The notes under the pieces were generated by a model. The model made no database searches and was not told where the DNA came from. It saw only the letters and a program-made list of their open reading frames with translations. DNA of 37,595 nt from the NCBI RefSeq assembly GCF_004335005.1, contig NZ_RQRT01000044.1:1-37595 (forward strand), given 5' to 3'. A program made the translations under genes and the position numbers. The DNA comes from Paracoccus nototheniae. GTDB lineage: Bacteria; Pseudomonadota; Alphaproteobacteria; Rhodobacterales; Rhodobacteraceae. Shown in pieces: positions 25,348-34,544 of the stretch. How positions within the stretch are numbered: the stretch's first letter is position 1; each line of letters starts with the position of its first letter.

Positions 25348-26362
25348 AGGTATCGCTCAGCCGGTATCCGCCCGGCCAGGGGTCCGACGGGTCCAGCATG
25401 TGCTGATGGATCCCGGTGATCCAGCCGCGCCCCGAAATCTCTGGCAGGATGGCGGGGTGGTCGCCCACCTGCGTCAGGCCCAGAATCCGGCCCCCGAAGG
25501 TCGATCCGATCAGCGACACGGCGGTCAGCCGGTCGTCCAGCCCCATCTGACCCCGCGCCTGCAACAGCGCCATGCGCGCCGACAGCGCCGTGCCGGTGGG
25601 CGAGCGGTCGACCTTGCCCGGCCGGATCGCCACCGCCGCGCCTGCGCGCAGATCGGGGCCGTCCCGCATCACTGGCCCCGCGAACAGGCAGAACGAGATA
25701 TGGCGCCAGTCGGGGTTGCCCGGATGGTGAAAGCCCAGCTGCGCGGTGGCCGCTGCGGTGATGCGCACGCCAAGCCGGGCGATATCATGCGCCTCGTCCG
25801 CCGTCAGCGCAAACCCCATCGCCTGTGCATCGACGCAGACGAAACTGTCGCCGCCATAGGCGGTATCGACGGTCAGAGTGCCCAGGCCCTCGACCTCCAG
25901 CGGTGCATCCAGACGGGCGGCAAAGCTGGGCAGGTTCTGGACGAAGATGCGTTCCGCCTTGCCATCCCGGCATTCGGCCCGCACGCGGACCAGCCCGCCC
26001 GGCGCCTCCAGCAGCAGATGGGTTTCGGGTTCCTGCATGGGCAGGATGCCGCCATCCAGCAGAACCGTCGCCACGCAGATGGAATTCGAGCCCGACATGG
26101 GCGGCGTGTCCTCTGGCTCCATGATGATAAAGGCGGCGTCTGCGTCGGGGTGCTTGGGCGGCACCAGCAGGTTGACATGGCGAAAGACCCCGCCGCGCGG
26201 CTCGTTCAGGACGAAGTTGCGCAGGGTTTCGTCGCGCGCGATCCAGCGCGACTGGTCCCACAGGGTCGCGCCGGGCGGCGGGGTGACGCCGCCGATGATG
26301 ACATCGCCCACCTCGCCCTCGGCATGGGCAGAGATGACATGGATGGTCTTGGTGCTGCGCAT
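25334..26362 (-). CDS. Proline racemase family, probable trans-3-hydroxy-L-proline dehydratase
   Basis: A 342-residue member of the proline racemase superfamily. The two catalytic cysteines of epimerases are replaced: S90 in [11 protein letters not shown] and T256 in [13 protein letters not shown] threonine at the second site marks the dehydratases that turn trans-3-hydroxy-L-proline into delta-1-pyrroline-2-carboxylate. The first site is Cys in the best-studied members and Ser here. [17 protein letters not shown] and [31 protein letters not shown] are conserved in this branch. It is the last gene of the eight-gene hydroxyproline operon, 7 bases after the AcnX gene. The pyrroline reductase encoded across the divergent promoter would use its product. 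Confidence 0.82.
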   Translation of the reverse strand: MRSTKTIHVISAHAEGEVGDVIIGGVTPPPGATLWDQSRWIARDETLRNFVLNEPRGGVFRHVNLLVPPKHPDADAAFIIMEPEDTPPMSGSNSICVATVLLDGGILPMQEPETHLLLEAPGGLVRVRAECRDGKAERIFVQNLPSFAARLDAPLEVEGLGTLTVDTAYGGDSFVCVDAQAMGFALTADEAHDIARLGVRITAAATAQLGFHHPGNPDWRHISFCLFAGPVMRDGPDLRAGAAVAIRPGKVDRSPTGTALSARMALLQARGQMGLDDRLTAVSLIGSTFGGRILGLTQVGDHPAILPEISGRGWITGIHQHMLDPSDPWPGGYRLSDTWGAR

Positions 26363-26369
26363 CGGGGCC

Positions 26370-28052
26370 TCAGGTCAGCCAAAGGGGAAGGGTGTCGGGC
26401 GCCGTCCCGGACAGGGCGGCGCGCGCGCAATCCATGATGCTGCCAAAGCGGACCCTGCGGCCCGACAGGCCCGGCCCATAATGGGCGTATTTGCCGGAAT
26501 TGGTCATCACCGCCTGCGTTCCGGGCGGAAAGACCGGTTCGGATATCGAACACCAGCACAGATCGGGGATGACCTGCACCCCGGCGGCGGTCAGCCGGTC
26601 AAGCGTGCCGCAGGCCCGGGCATCGGCGATCACCTTGCGCCCCGCGGTGACGATGGTGGGAACCGCCACGCGCCCGCCCGCCCGAACAGCGTCCAGCGCA
26701 TCCGCCAAAGCGTTGCATTCGGACAACGAGGCATGGGGGCTGCCGATGGCGATCAGATCGACCGCTGCCGGGCCGGCATTCAGCGTCTGCCATGCCTGCG
26801 CCATATCGGCGCGGGTGATCCGGCGGTGATCGGCATCGGGGGACAGGTGGTGCGCCTCGGGCGTGACCCCCTCGACATGCAGCATCGGCGCGGCCGAGGT
26901 GGTGCCAAAGGCTGCGCACAGCGCCTTGAGATCATCGGGCCGGGGCGCGGCATCCGCCAGACCGCGCAGCAGCGGGATGCCGCCTTGCGACATCTGCCCG
27001 GCCAGCCAGCCGATCAGCGGCCAGACGGCGTCATCGGCCCCTTGCGGCAGATCGACCGACAGCACCCGCCGCGCGGCGCGGTGTTCGTCCAGATAGACCC
27101 CGGTCAGCGGCGCCCGCCCGGTCAGCGCGATGCACAGGTCCATAAAATCGGGATGCTTGGCCGTGCGCGCGCCAAGGACCGAATTGGCATAGATCACGGC
27201 ATTGGATTCCGACCATGCCACGACCTCTCCCTGCAGGGGCGCGCTGTCCAGCAGATAGGGCGCGCAGGTAAAGCTGGGTTGGCAGCCCATGCGGGTATAG
27301 GCATCGGCCAGCCGCTGCGCAGGCCCGCCGAACAGCACCGGCACGCCCTGCGCGCGCCAATGCTCGCGATCGACCGAGATGGCGTTCATCGTCGTTGGAA
27401 TGCAGACCTGCGCACCCAGATCGGCCATGGTTTCGGCGAATGTCAGATTGGCGGGGCTGGCATAGATGCAGCCGTCGATATGGCCCTGCGTGACGTCGAT
27501 CAGCCGCGTCGCCCCCTGCGCCGCCGCCATGCGGATCAGGATGCGCATGGCCTGCTGGCGGGCCGGGCCTTCGTCGCCGTCGCGCATGGCGATATCGGCG
27601 GGGGTCAGGTCCAGCGCGCTGCCCTGCAGCGGCGTCAGGGTCAGGTGCAGATCGCCCGCGATGATGGCCCGCTCGGTGATTTGCGCCACGGGCTCGCGCG
27701 CCAGCGCCGCGAAATCGGACGTGTTCAGGCGCAGCACCGGCAGATCGCGTCCGAACATCTCGGCGGCGATCAGCGCGCCAAGGGTCACCACATCCTCGGG
27801 CTCGCAAAAGATCAGGGCGGCGGGGGCACGCCCGTTCAGCGCCATGTCCAGAACCACCCCGGACCCCGTGCACGATCCCCGGGTCGAGGGCATCATGACC
27901 ACGGCCCCGGTCAGACAGCGGCCATGCAGCGGGTGATGCACATCGATGACGGTCGCCGTGGCCGGATCGATCCCGCCCCAGAAGCTGAGCGGTTCGGTCG
28001 TGGCGATCACCGGCCCTTCGGCCCGCCCCGGCAGGATCGCGAGGGCGGTCAT
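26370..28052 (-). CDS. AcnX (aconitase X), fused type, probable cis-3-hydroxy-L-proline dehydratase
   Basis: A 560-residue fusion of the small (DUF126) domain at about 1-130 and the large (DUF521) domain after it. Key parts are [20 protein letters not shown] (53-72) in the small domain and, in the large domain, [15 protein letters not shown] (218-232), [14 protein letters not shown] (255-268) and [17 protein letters not shown] (281-297). Cysteines in the last two regions and near the C-terminus ([11 protein letters not shown]) are candidate Fe-S ligands. Bacterial AcnX beside proline racemases dehydrates cis-3-hydroxy-L-proline to delta-1-pyrroline-2-carboxylate. The ATG at 28052 overlaps the stop of the epimerase gene (ATGA); longer extensions overlap that gene and are rejected. 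Confidence 0.87.
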   Translation of the reverse strand: MTALAILPGRAEGPVIATTEPLSFWGGIDPATATVIDVHHPLHGRCLTGAVVMMPSTRGSCTGSGVVLDMALNGRAPAALIFCEPEDVVTLGALIAAEMFGRDLPVLRLNTSDFAALAREPVAQITERAIIAGDLHLTLTPLQGSALDLTPADIAMRDGDEGPARQQAMRILIRMAAAQGATRLIDVTQGHIDGCIYASPANLTFAETMADLGAQVCIPTTMNAISVDREHWRAQGVPVLFGGPAQRLADAYTRMGCQPSFTCAPYLLDSAPLQGEVVAWSESNAVIYANSVLGARTAKHPDFMDLCIALTGRAPLTGVYLDEHRAARRVLSVDLPQGADDAVWPLIGWLAGQMSQGGIPLLRGLADAAPRPDDLKALCAAFGTTSAAPMLHVEGVTPEAHHLSPDADHRRITRADMAQAWQTLNAGPAAVDLIAIGSPHASLSECNALADALDAVRAGGRVAVPTIVTAGRKVIADARACGTLDRLTAAGVQVIPDLCWCSISEPVFPPGTQAVMTNSGKYAHYGPGLSGRRVRFGSIMDCARAALSGTAPDTLPLWLT

Positions 28053-29050
28053 GCGACGGTGAACCCGTGGGCATAGGGGTCGCGGTCGTCGATAAAGATC
28101 GTGTTGATCCCGGTCTGGCGCGCCCATCCGCCGATCGAGGGGATGATGGCGGGGCGCCCGGCCACGGTGGTTTCGGCCTCGACCCGGCCCTTGAAGATCG
28201 ATCCGATGATGCTTTCGTGCCAGAATTCGTCGCCCGCCTTCAGCTGTCCCTTGGCGGCCAGCTGCGCCATCCGGGCCGATGTTCCAGTGCCGCAGGGGCT
28301 GCGGTCGATGGCTTTTTCGCCATAAAAGACCGCGTTGCGGCCATGCGCGCCGGGCTGGGTCGGCTGACCGGTCCACAGGATGTGGCTGAGGCCGCTGATC
28401 TGCGGATGGTCGGGATGGACGAACTGGTATTTCTCATTCAGCGCCCGGCGCAGCAGCGGTGACCAGCCGATCAGCTGTCCCGCCGTATGTTCGGCCATGT
28501 CGCGGAAATTCGGCTGCGGATCGACAATGGCATAGAAATTGCCGCCATAGGCGACGTCCACGGTGATCTCTCCCAGCCCCTCGACACGGGCGGTCAGGCC
28601 TTCGGCGTAAAGAAAGCCCGGCACATTGGTCAGCCGGACCTCGTCGACAAAGCGACCGTTCTGGACATAGGTGATATCGACCTTGCCCGCGGGCGTGTCG
28701 AGGGACAGGCGGCCCGGTTCGCGGGGCGTGATCAGCCCGTTTTCCAGCGCCATGGTGACAGTGCCGATGGTGCCATGCCCGCACATCGGCAGACAGCCCG
28801 AGGTTTCGATGAACAGCACGCCCGCCTCGCAATCGGGGCGCGTGGGCGGATAGAGGATCGCGCCCGACATCATGTCATGGCCGCGCGGTTCGAACATCAG
28901 CCCGGTGCGGATCCAGTCGAACTCCGCCAGAAAATGGGCCCGCCGCTCCAGCATGGTGGCGCCCTGCAACAGCGGCCCGCCGCCTGACACAAGGCGCACC
29001 GGATTGCCGCAGGTATGCCCGTCAAGGCAGGAAAACGTGTGGTTGGCCAT
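28049..29050 (-). CDS. 4-hydroxyproline 2-epimerase (proline racemase family)
   Basis: A 333-residue protein with both catalytic cysteines, C90 in [12 protein letters not shown] and C253 in [12 protein letters not shown], the two-base pattern of proline racemases and hydroxyproline epimerases. [22 protein letters not shown] and the [11 protein letters not shown] region fit the hydroxyproline epimerase (HypE/LhpA) branch. It converts trans-4-hydroxy-L-proline to cis-4-hydroxy-D-proline, which the flavoenzyme encoded directly upstream oxidises. The start is one base after that gene's stop, and its own stop overlaps the AcnX start, so translation is coupled. Confidence 0.9.
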   Translation of the reverse strand: MANHTFSCLDGHTCGNPVRLVSGGGPLLQGATMLERRAHFLAEFDWIRTGLMFEPRGHDMMSGAILYPPTRPDCEAGVLFIETSGCLPMCGHGTIGTVTMALENGLITPREPGRLSLDTPAGKVDITYVQNGRFVDEVRLTNVPGFLYAEGLTARVEGLGEITVDVAYGGNFYAIVDPQPNFRDMAEHTAGQLIGWSPLLRRALNEKYQFVHPDHPQISGLSHILWTGQPTQPGAHGRNAVFYGEKAIDRSPCGTGTSARMAQLAAKGQLKAGDEFWHESIIGSIFKGRVEAETTVAGRPAIIPSIGGWARQTGINTIFIDDRDPYAHGFTVA

Positions 29051-29051
29051 G

Positions 29052-30284
29052 TCAGAACCTTTGGGGCGAGAAATGCTGCGGATCGATGGCGGGGGGTGCG
29101 CCGGTGATGAAATCGGCCACCAGACGCGCGGTGCCCGCCGATTGGGTCAGGCCCAGATGGCCGTGACCAAAGGCATGGATGACGCGGGCCGATGCGCGCG
29201 ACGGCCCGATCGCGGGCAGCGTGTCGGGCAGGGACGGGCGAAACCCCATCCACTGGGTGCCGCCCTGCGGATCGAGACCGGGCAGGAAGGCGCGGGCCTT
29301 GGTCAGCATCGCCTCGGCCCGTTTGAAATTCGGGGGCAGGGTCAACCCGCCCAGTTCCACCGCGCCACCGACGCGGATGCCGGTGGACAGGCGGCTGACG
29401 ACAAAGCCATGCCCGCCAAAGATGACCTGCATCCGCAGATCGAAGGCGCCGGGTGGCAGGGTGGTGTTGTAACCGCGTTCCGTCTCCAGCGGGATGCGGT
29501 CGCCCACACCGCGCGCCAGAACGCGAGAGAACGCCCCCGCCGCCAGAACCGCGTGACCCGCCTGCCATGTCCGGCCCTGCGCGGTGATCGTCACCCCATC
29601 CGGGGTGGGCGACAGGGCGGTGATCTGCGCCTGTTCGATCAACCCGCCCTGGGCGCGAAACCGGTCCGCCAGCGCCAGAACATACAGGCGCGGATCGCTG
29701 ATCGAATACCAGCCGGGGGTAAAGGTGCCATGGGTGAAACGCGGCGACAGGCCGGGCTGGATCTGCGCCATTTCTGCGGCATCCATATGGCGGAACGCGA
29801 TGCCATGATCGGCGCGGGCCTGCCAGCCGGGCAGGGCGGCGTCCCGTTCGGCGGGCGATTCATAGACCTGCAGGCTGCCATCCTTGCGCAGCATGGCATG
29901 GGTGCCGGTGGCGTGCAGGAAGGGTTCCAGTTCCGCGCGCGACAGATCCATCAGCAGGGTCTGGGCGGCGGTGGACCGTGCCACGCGGTCGGGCTGGCAG
30001 TTGCGCCAGAACCGCACCATCCACGGCGCGATCCGCAGCGCATGGCGCGGCGGCACCGACAGCGGTCCCAACGGGTCCAGCAGCCAGCGCGGCGCCTTGC
30101 GCAGCAATCCGGGCGAGGCCAGCGGCAGGATGTCGCTGAACGCAAACGCCCCGGCATTCCCGGCCGAGGCGCCCGCCGCCGGCCCCTCGCGGTCCAGCAC
30201 GGTCACCTGCACCCCGCGCGCCTGCAGCGCCAAGGCGGATGACAGGCCGATCACCCCGGCCCCGATCACGATCGCATCGGTCAT
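29052..30284 (-). CDS. FAD-dependent D-amino-acid dehydrogenase, probable cis-4-hydroxy-D-proline dehydrogenase
   Basis: A 410-residue single-chain DAO-family flavoprotein. The dinucleotide-binding motif IVIGAGVIGLSSALALQARG starts at residue 5, GNAGAF lies near 47, and the C-terminal HAFGHGHLGLTQSAGTARLVADFITG completes the FAD site. It resembles DadA-type D-amino-acid dehydrogenases that pass electrons to the respiratory chain. Lying between the importer and the epimerase, it most likely oxidises cis-4-hydroxy-D-proline to delta-1-pyrroline-4-hydroxy-2-carboxylate. It starts three bases after the ATPase stop codon. Confidence 0.85.
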   Translation of the reverse strand: MTDAIVIGAGVIGLSSALALQARGVQVTVLDREGPAAGASAGNAGAFAFSDILPLASPGLLRKAPRWLLDPLGPLSVPPRHALRIAPWMVRFWRNCQPDRVARSTAAQTLLMDLSRAELEPFLHATGTHAMLRKDGSLQVYESPAERDAALPGWQARADHGIAFRHMDAAEMAQIQPGLSPRFTHGTFTPGWYSISDPRLYVLALADRFRAQGGLIEQAQITALSPTPDGVTITAQGRTWQAGHAVLAAGAFSRVLARGVGDRIPLETERGYNTTLPPGAFDLRMQVIFGGHGFVVSRLSTGIRVGGAVELGGLTLPPNFKRAEAMLTKARAFLPGLDPQGGTQWMGFRPSLPDTLPAIGPSRASARVIHAFGHGHLGLTQSAGTARLVADFITGAPPAIDPQHFSPQRF

Positions 30285-30287
30285 GGA

Positions 30288-31010
30288 TCAATGCGCCGCC
30301 GACAGAAAGCGGCGCAGCTCGGGGCTGGCGGGCGCGTCGAAGAACGCCTCGGGGGCGGCAATTTCGGCCATGACTCCCTGATGGAAAAACGCCACGCGGT
30401 CCGACACTTCGCGCGCGAACTTCATCTCGTGCGTGACGCAGATCATGGTCATTCCTTCGGATGCCAGCAGGCGCAGCGTATCCAGAACCTCGCCCACCAG
30501 CTGCGGGTCCAGCGCCGAGGTCACCTCGTCGAACAGCATGTAATCGGGCGACATGGCCAGCGCGCGGGCGATCGCCATGCGCTGTTGCTGCCCCCCCGAC
30601 AGGCGCGAGGGATAGACGGCCAGCTTGTCGCCCAGTCCCACATGGTTCAGCTGGCGCACCGCCTCGGCCTCGGCCTCGGGCTTGGGGCGCCCCAGCACCT
30701 TGCGCTGCGCCAGCATCACGTTGTCCAGCACGGTCAGATGCGGAAAGGCGTTGTATTGCTGAAACACGATCCCGATCTTGCGCCGCAGCTGGTTGAGGTT
30801 CGTCGATTTGGCGTGAACCTCGACCCCGTCGACCAGGATGCGGCCCTGATCGATGGGCTCCAGCCCGTTGATGCAGGTCAGCAGGGTCGATTTGCCCGAC
30901 CCCGACCCACCGATGACGGTCAGCACCTCGCCCTTGGCGACGCTCAGGTCGATGCCCTTCAGAACCTCCAGCGAACCAAAGGATTTGCGCAGATTTTCGA
31001 TCTCAATCAT
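30288..31010 (-). CDS. Polar amino-acid ABC transporter ATP-binding protein
   Basis: A 240-residue ATPase of the GlnQ/HisP type. Walker A GGSGSGKST is at 34-42, the Q-loop in IGIVFQQYNAFPHLTV near 84, the signature LSGGQQQR at 137-144, and Walker B MLFDEVTSALDP at 158-169, with the switch His in CVTHEMKFA. It powers the importer formed with the next two permeases and the binding protein. The ATG at 31010 lies inside the end of the upstream permease gene (8-base overlap). An in-frame upstream start is less likely. Confidence 0.93.
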   Translation of the reverse strand: MIEIENLRKSFGSLEVLKGIDLSVAKGEVLTVIGGSGSGKSTLLTCINGLEPIDQGRILVDGVEVHAKSTNLNQLRRKIGIVFQQYNAFPHLTVLDNVMLAQRKVLGRPKPEAEAEAVRQLNHVGLGDKLAVYPSRLSGGQQQRMAIARALAMSPDYMLFDEVTSALDPQLVGEVLDTLRLLASEGMTMICVTHEMKFAREVSDRVAFFHQGVMAEIAAPEAFFDAPASPELRRFLSAAH

Positions 31011-31656
31011 GGGACCATTTCTTTTCCAGATAGCCGCCAAGCCGGGCGACGGGGAACGAGATGAGGAAATAGAACAAGCCGCAGATCATCAGCAGGAACA
31101 GCGGTTCCTGCAGCCGGGTGATCAGGATCTGGGCCGATTTCAGCAATTCGACGACCTGCACGACATAGACCAGCGCCGAATCCTTCATCACCCCAAGCGC
31201 CAGCCCGATCCAGGACGGCAGGGCGATCCGCGCCGCCAGCGGCAGGGTGACATTGGCCATGTCCTGACCCCAGCTCATGCCCAAGGACCGGGCGGCGCGG
31301 CGCAGGGTGGGGGGCACGGCCTCGATCCCGCCGCGCACGATCTCGGCGCAATAGGCGGCGGTGTACAGCGACAGCACCCCACAGGCGATGCTGAACCCCG
31401 AGATGCGCCAGCCCAGCACGGTCGTGACGAAGGCATTGGCCAGCACCAGCTGGATCAGCAGCGGGATCGAGCGAAAGATGTCCAGAACGAAGGTCAGCGG
31501 CGCCGCCCACCACGCCCCCACCTGATAGCGGAAGATGCCGAAGACCACCCCCATCACCGTCCCGAAAAAGACCGAGATGGCGGTGACGATCAGCGTCATC
31601 CCCGCGCCGCGCGCCAGAAAGATCAGATCGTTCGTGGTCAATGCCGTGTCGAACAT
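31003..31656 (-). CDS. Polar amino-acid ABC transporter permease (second)
   Basis: A 217-residue HisM/GlnP-type inner-membrane permease with about five helices. The ATPase-contact EAA loop AEIVRGGIEAVPPTLRRAARSLGMSWGQDMANVTLPLAARIALPSWIG is clear at about 104-152. It forms a heterodimer with the permease encoded 13 bases upstream. Hydroxyproline or proline is the expected cargo from operon context. Confidence 0.92.
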   Translation of the reverse strand: MFDTALTTNDLIFLARGAGMTLIVTAISVFFGTVMGVVFGIFRYQVGAWWAAPLTFVLDIFRSIPLLIQLVLANAFVTTVLGWRISGFSIACGVLSLYTAAYCAEIVRGGIEAVPPTLRRAARSLGMSWGQDMANVTLPLAARIALPSWIGLALGVMKDSALVYVVQVVELLKSAQILITRLQEPLFLLMICGLFYFLISFPVARLGGYLEKKWSHD

Positions 31657-31669
31657 CGCGCGCCCCCCT

Positions 31670-32335
31670 TCAATACCGGAACAGCCGCGCGGCCAGCAGG
31701 CGCGCGGACAGGGTGACGGCCTTGGTGATCAGGTAAAAGATCACCGCGGCAATCGCGAACAGCTCGAACGTGCGGAAGGTGCGGGCGTTCAGATCGCTGG
31801 TCACGCCGTAAAGATCGGTGTTCATCGCCACGACCGTGCCAAGCGAGGTCATCAGGATCGCCCAGACCATCTGGTTGGTCATCGGCAGAAAGGAAATCCG
31901 CAGCATCTGCGGCATCACCACATGCCGGAACGCCTGCAGGGGCGTCATCCCAAGCGAGCGGGCGGACCGGGTCTGCGTGTCGGGAATGCCCTTCAGCGCG
32001 CCGCGGAAGTTTTCCGACAGATAACCCGCATTGTTGAAGGCGATGCCGATCAGCAGCGACAGATAGGGCGACAGATGGATGCCGAAACTGCCCAGCCCGA
32101 AATGCACCATATAGATCTGGAACAGCGCCGGCGTGTTGCGTGCAACCTCGACCCAGGTGGCGGACAGGGCGCGCAACAGGCGGTTGCCCGACAGCCGGAA
32201 CAGGGTCAGCACCATCGCGATGGTGATGCCGATCACCATCGACAGCAGCGCCACCTGCAGGGTGACCAGCGCGCCCTCCAGCATGCGGGGCAGCTGATCA
32301 AGGGCCTGCGCCCATCGGAAATTGTAATTGAACAT
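31670..32335 (-). CDS. Polar amino-acid ABC transporter permease (first)
   Basis: A 221-residue HisQ/GlnP-type permease. It has the EAA loop SENFRGALKGIPDTQTRSARSLGMTPLQAFRHVVMPQMLRISFLP near residues 102-146 and about five hydrophobic helices, with the common NYNFRW start. It is encoded 54 bases after the binding-protein gene and pairs with the following permease. Confidence 0.92.
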   Translation of the reverse strand: MFNYNFRWAQALDQLPRMLEGALVTLQVALLSMVIGITIAMVLTLFRLSGNRLLRALSATWVEVARNTPALFQIYMVHFGLGSFGIHLSPYLSLLIGIAFNNAGYLSENFRGALKGIPDTQTRSARSLGMTPLQAFRHVVMPQMLRISFLPMTNQMVWAILMTSLGTVVAMNTDLYGVTSDLNARTFRTFELFAIAAVIFYLITKAVTLSARLLAARLFRY

Positions 32336-32389
32336 GACGCCCCCTGCGGTTGACCGGGGCGCGCATCGGCACGCCCCGGCCCGGTCGGA

Positions 32390-33199
32390 TCAGCGATAGA
32401 CGCCGGGGATGGTCAGATCGGCGGGCTCGCCCTCGCCCACCCATTTGGCATACAGCTCGGCATAGCGGCCGGTGCGGACCTGCTGGTTGATGAACAGATC
32501 CATGTAATTGATCAGCCCGTATTCCTCGCGCAGCGTGATCAGCGCGACGTAATCGGGCACCATCGGCGCCTTGTCGACGATGCGGATGCCGGGGAAATTG
32601 CCCGAATCCACATTCGCCTCGGCCACCTCGACGGTGGACACGGTGGCGTCCAGCTGGCCCTGGCTCAGCGCCAGAAACACATCGGCCTGATTCTGATAGG
32701 GGCGGAATTCGCCCTCGCCCCATTCGGTGACCTGCTCCTCCAGCCAGATCGCCTCATAGGTGCCGGCGGTGGCGCCGACGGTCTTGCCGCGCATCCCTTC
32801 CCAATCGGTCATCTCGACGCCCTCATTGGCGACGACGGCGTTTTCGAAAGCGTAATAGGGGATGGAAAAGCCCACCGTCTTGGCCCGTTCCAGCGTGTCC
32901 GAGGTCGAGGCGACGGCCACGTCCACGCGGTCCGACATCAGCGCCGGGATGCGTTCGGGAAAGGTGGTTTCGACGATCTCGGCCTCGACGCCCAGGGCTG
33001 CGGCCAGATCGTTGCAGTAATCGACGTCAAAGCCGATCGGCGTGTTGGTGTCGTCGCGCGATCCCATCGGCGGGAAATCCAGCACCACCGCGCAACGCAG
33101 CGTGCCCGCGCTGATGATGTCGTCCAGCTTGTCGGCGAAGGCGGGGGCGGCGGCGCCCGAGGCGGCGATCAGGCCAATCGCAAAGATCGAGGTTTTCAT
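32390..33199 (-). CDS. Amino-acid ABC transporter periplasmic binding protein
   Basis: A 269-residue solute-binding protein of family 3. A signal peptide of about 22 residues (MKTSIFAIGLIAASGAAAPAFA) is followed by the usual DDIISAGTLRCAVVLDFPPMG opening, then FDVDYCNDLAAALGVEAEIV and DVAVASTSDTLERAKTVGFSIPYY, which line the amino-acid site. GGGAGACC precedes the ATG at 33199. Longer upstream frames run through the divergent gap and are rejected. It is the first gene of the eight-gene operon, so uptake and all downstream catabolic enzymes are under one promoter. Confidence 0.92.
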   Translation of the reverse strand: MKTSIFAIGLIAASGAAAPAFADKLDDIISAGTLRCAVVLDFPPMGSRDDTNTPIGFDVDYCNDLAAALGVEAEIVETTFPERIPALMSDRVDVAVASTSDTLERAKTVGFSIPYYAFENAVVANEGVEMTDWEGMRGKTVGATAGTYEAIWLEEQVTEWGEGEFRPYQNQADVFLALSQGQLDATVSTVEVAEANVDSGNFPGIRIVDKAPMVPDYVALITLREEYGLINYMDLFINQQVRTGRYAELYAKWVGEGEPADLTIPGVYR

Positions 33200-33280
33200 G
33201 ATGGTCTCCCTGTTGGTCCTGTTGATCGGCGGACCTTTGATGGCGGCAATATCCCGCCGACCGTGACTCAAATCAAATGA

Positions 33281-33300
33281 AATATACAAAAAATATACAA
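33281..33300. promoter_or_regulatory. Direct repeat AATATACAA x2 in the divergent hydroxyproline promoter
   Basis: Two identical copies of AATATACAA begin exactly 11 bases apart in an AT-rich part of the 216-bp gap between the importer operon and the reductase gene. On the other strand each reads TTGTATATT, similar to half-sites of FCD-type GntR regulators. The one-turn spacing would place two contacts on the same face of the DNA. A possible site for the regulator encoded at 34545. Confidence 0.5.
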
Positions 33301-33415
33301 GTGAAATCTTGTCGCGGTGTCTGCGGGTCTGACGGGCGGCCCAAAGACTTGCTCTTTTGTGGACAGCTTGTATGCCTGAGGGGCGCCCGCGACATCCTGC
33401 CCCGGAAAGGCCCCC

Positions 33416-34459
33416 ATGATCCAGACGACGCCCCAGACCCTGACCCTCGACCAGCTGTTCGAACGGATCAATGCCATCCTGCGGCGCGCGGGCCTGAACG
33501 CCGTTCAGGCCGAGGCGCTTGGCCGGGTGATTGCTGCGGGCGAACGCGACGGCTGCAAATCCCACGGGATCTATCGGATCGAGGGCGTCTTGCGGACGCT
33601 GAAGGCGGGGATGGTGGACGGAACCGCGTTGCCCGTGCTGCAGCCCGACGATGGCCGCGCGATCATCCGCGTCGCGGCGGGGCGCGGCTTTTCCTGCCCG
33701 GCCTTCGATCTGGGCCTGCCGCTGCTGGTCGACCGCACGAGAGAGCTGGGGCTGGCGGCGATGGTGGTCAATGACTGCACCCATTTCTCGGCGCTCTGGC
33801 CCGAGGTCGAGGCGCTGACCGCGCAGGGTCTGGCAGGGCTGGTCATGTGCCCCAGCTATGCCAGCGTCGCGCCGACCGGGGGCAGCCGGCCCCTGTTGGG
33901 CACCAACCCGCTGGCATTTGGCTGGCCGCGCCCGCAGGGCCTGCCCTATGTCTTCGATTTTGCCACATCCGTCGCCGCACGCGGCGAGATCGAGCTGTTG
34001 CGCCGCGCCGGAAAGCCCGTGCCCGCAGGCTGGGCCATCGACACGGACGGCCAGCCCACCGACGATCCCGCCGCCGCGCTGGCGGGCGCGATGCTGCCCT
34101 TTGGCGGGCATAAGGGATCGGCCATCGGCACGATGATCGAATTGCTGGCCGGGGTGATGATCGGCGATCTGACCAGCCCCGAGGTGCTGGAACAGCTGGG
34201 CTCGACCGCTTTGGCGCCCTTCCACGGCGAGCTGATCATCGCCATGAGCCCCGAGGCCTTTGCGAAGGGCCGTCCCGGCGATCCCTTTGCGCGGGCCGAA
34301 CTGCTGTTCGACGCGATCACCGGGCAGGGCGCCCGCCTGCCATCGGGTCGCCGCTTTGCCGCGCGGGCAAAGGCGCAGACGGACGGCGTGACCCTGACTG
34401 CGGACGAGGCCGGGCAGCTGGACCGGATGCTGGAACTGGGGCTGGACGCGATCGGTTGA
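33416..34459 (+). CDS. Ldh_2 family reductase, probable delta-1-pyrroline-2-carboxylate reductase
   Basis: A 347-residue NAD(P)H-dependent enzyme of the malate/L-lactate dehydrogenase 2 (DpkA/LhpI) family. The catalytic His is in CKSHGIYR (H50). LLGTNPLAFGWPRPQGLPYVFDFATSVAARGEIELLRRAGKPVPAGWAIDTDGQPTDDP and LPFGGHKGSAIGTMIELLAGVM form the cofactor and substrate sites. It would reduce delta-1-pyrroline-2-carboxylate, made by the two 3-hydroxyproline dehydratases, to L-proline. Related enzymes act on ureidoglycolate or piperideine-2-carboxylate, but the context favours pyrroline-2-carboxylate. It is divergent from the importer operon. Confidence 0.85.
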   Translation: MIQTTPQTLTLDQLFERINAILRRAGLNAVQAEALGRVIAAGERDGCKSHGIYRIEGVLRTLKAGMVDGTALPVLQPDDGRAIIRVAAGRGFSCPAFDLGLPLLVDRTRELGLAAMVVNDCTHFSALWPEVEALTAQGLAGLVMCPSYASVAPTGGSRPLLGTNPLAFGWPRPQGLPYVFDFATSVAARGEIELLRRAGKPVPAGWAIDTDGQPTDDPAAALAGAMLPFGGHKGSAIGTMIELLAGVMIGDLTSPEVLEQLGSTALAPFHGELIIAMSPEAFAKGRPGDPFARAELLFDAITGQGARLPSGRRFAARAKAQTDGVTLTADEAGQLDRMLELGLDAIG

Positions 34460-34544
34460 CCGGCGCGCCCGCGATTGAACCGGGGGGGCGTCCGGCCTAT
34501 GCCCCGTCCCGACACCAAGGTTCCGACCGACAAGGATTGCCGCC

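Noticed and set aside
25878..28076. Long plus-strand open frame (732 codons) opposite AcnX
   Set aside because: No recognisable domain and low-complexity composition; the opposite strand carries the conserved AcnX protein.
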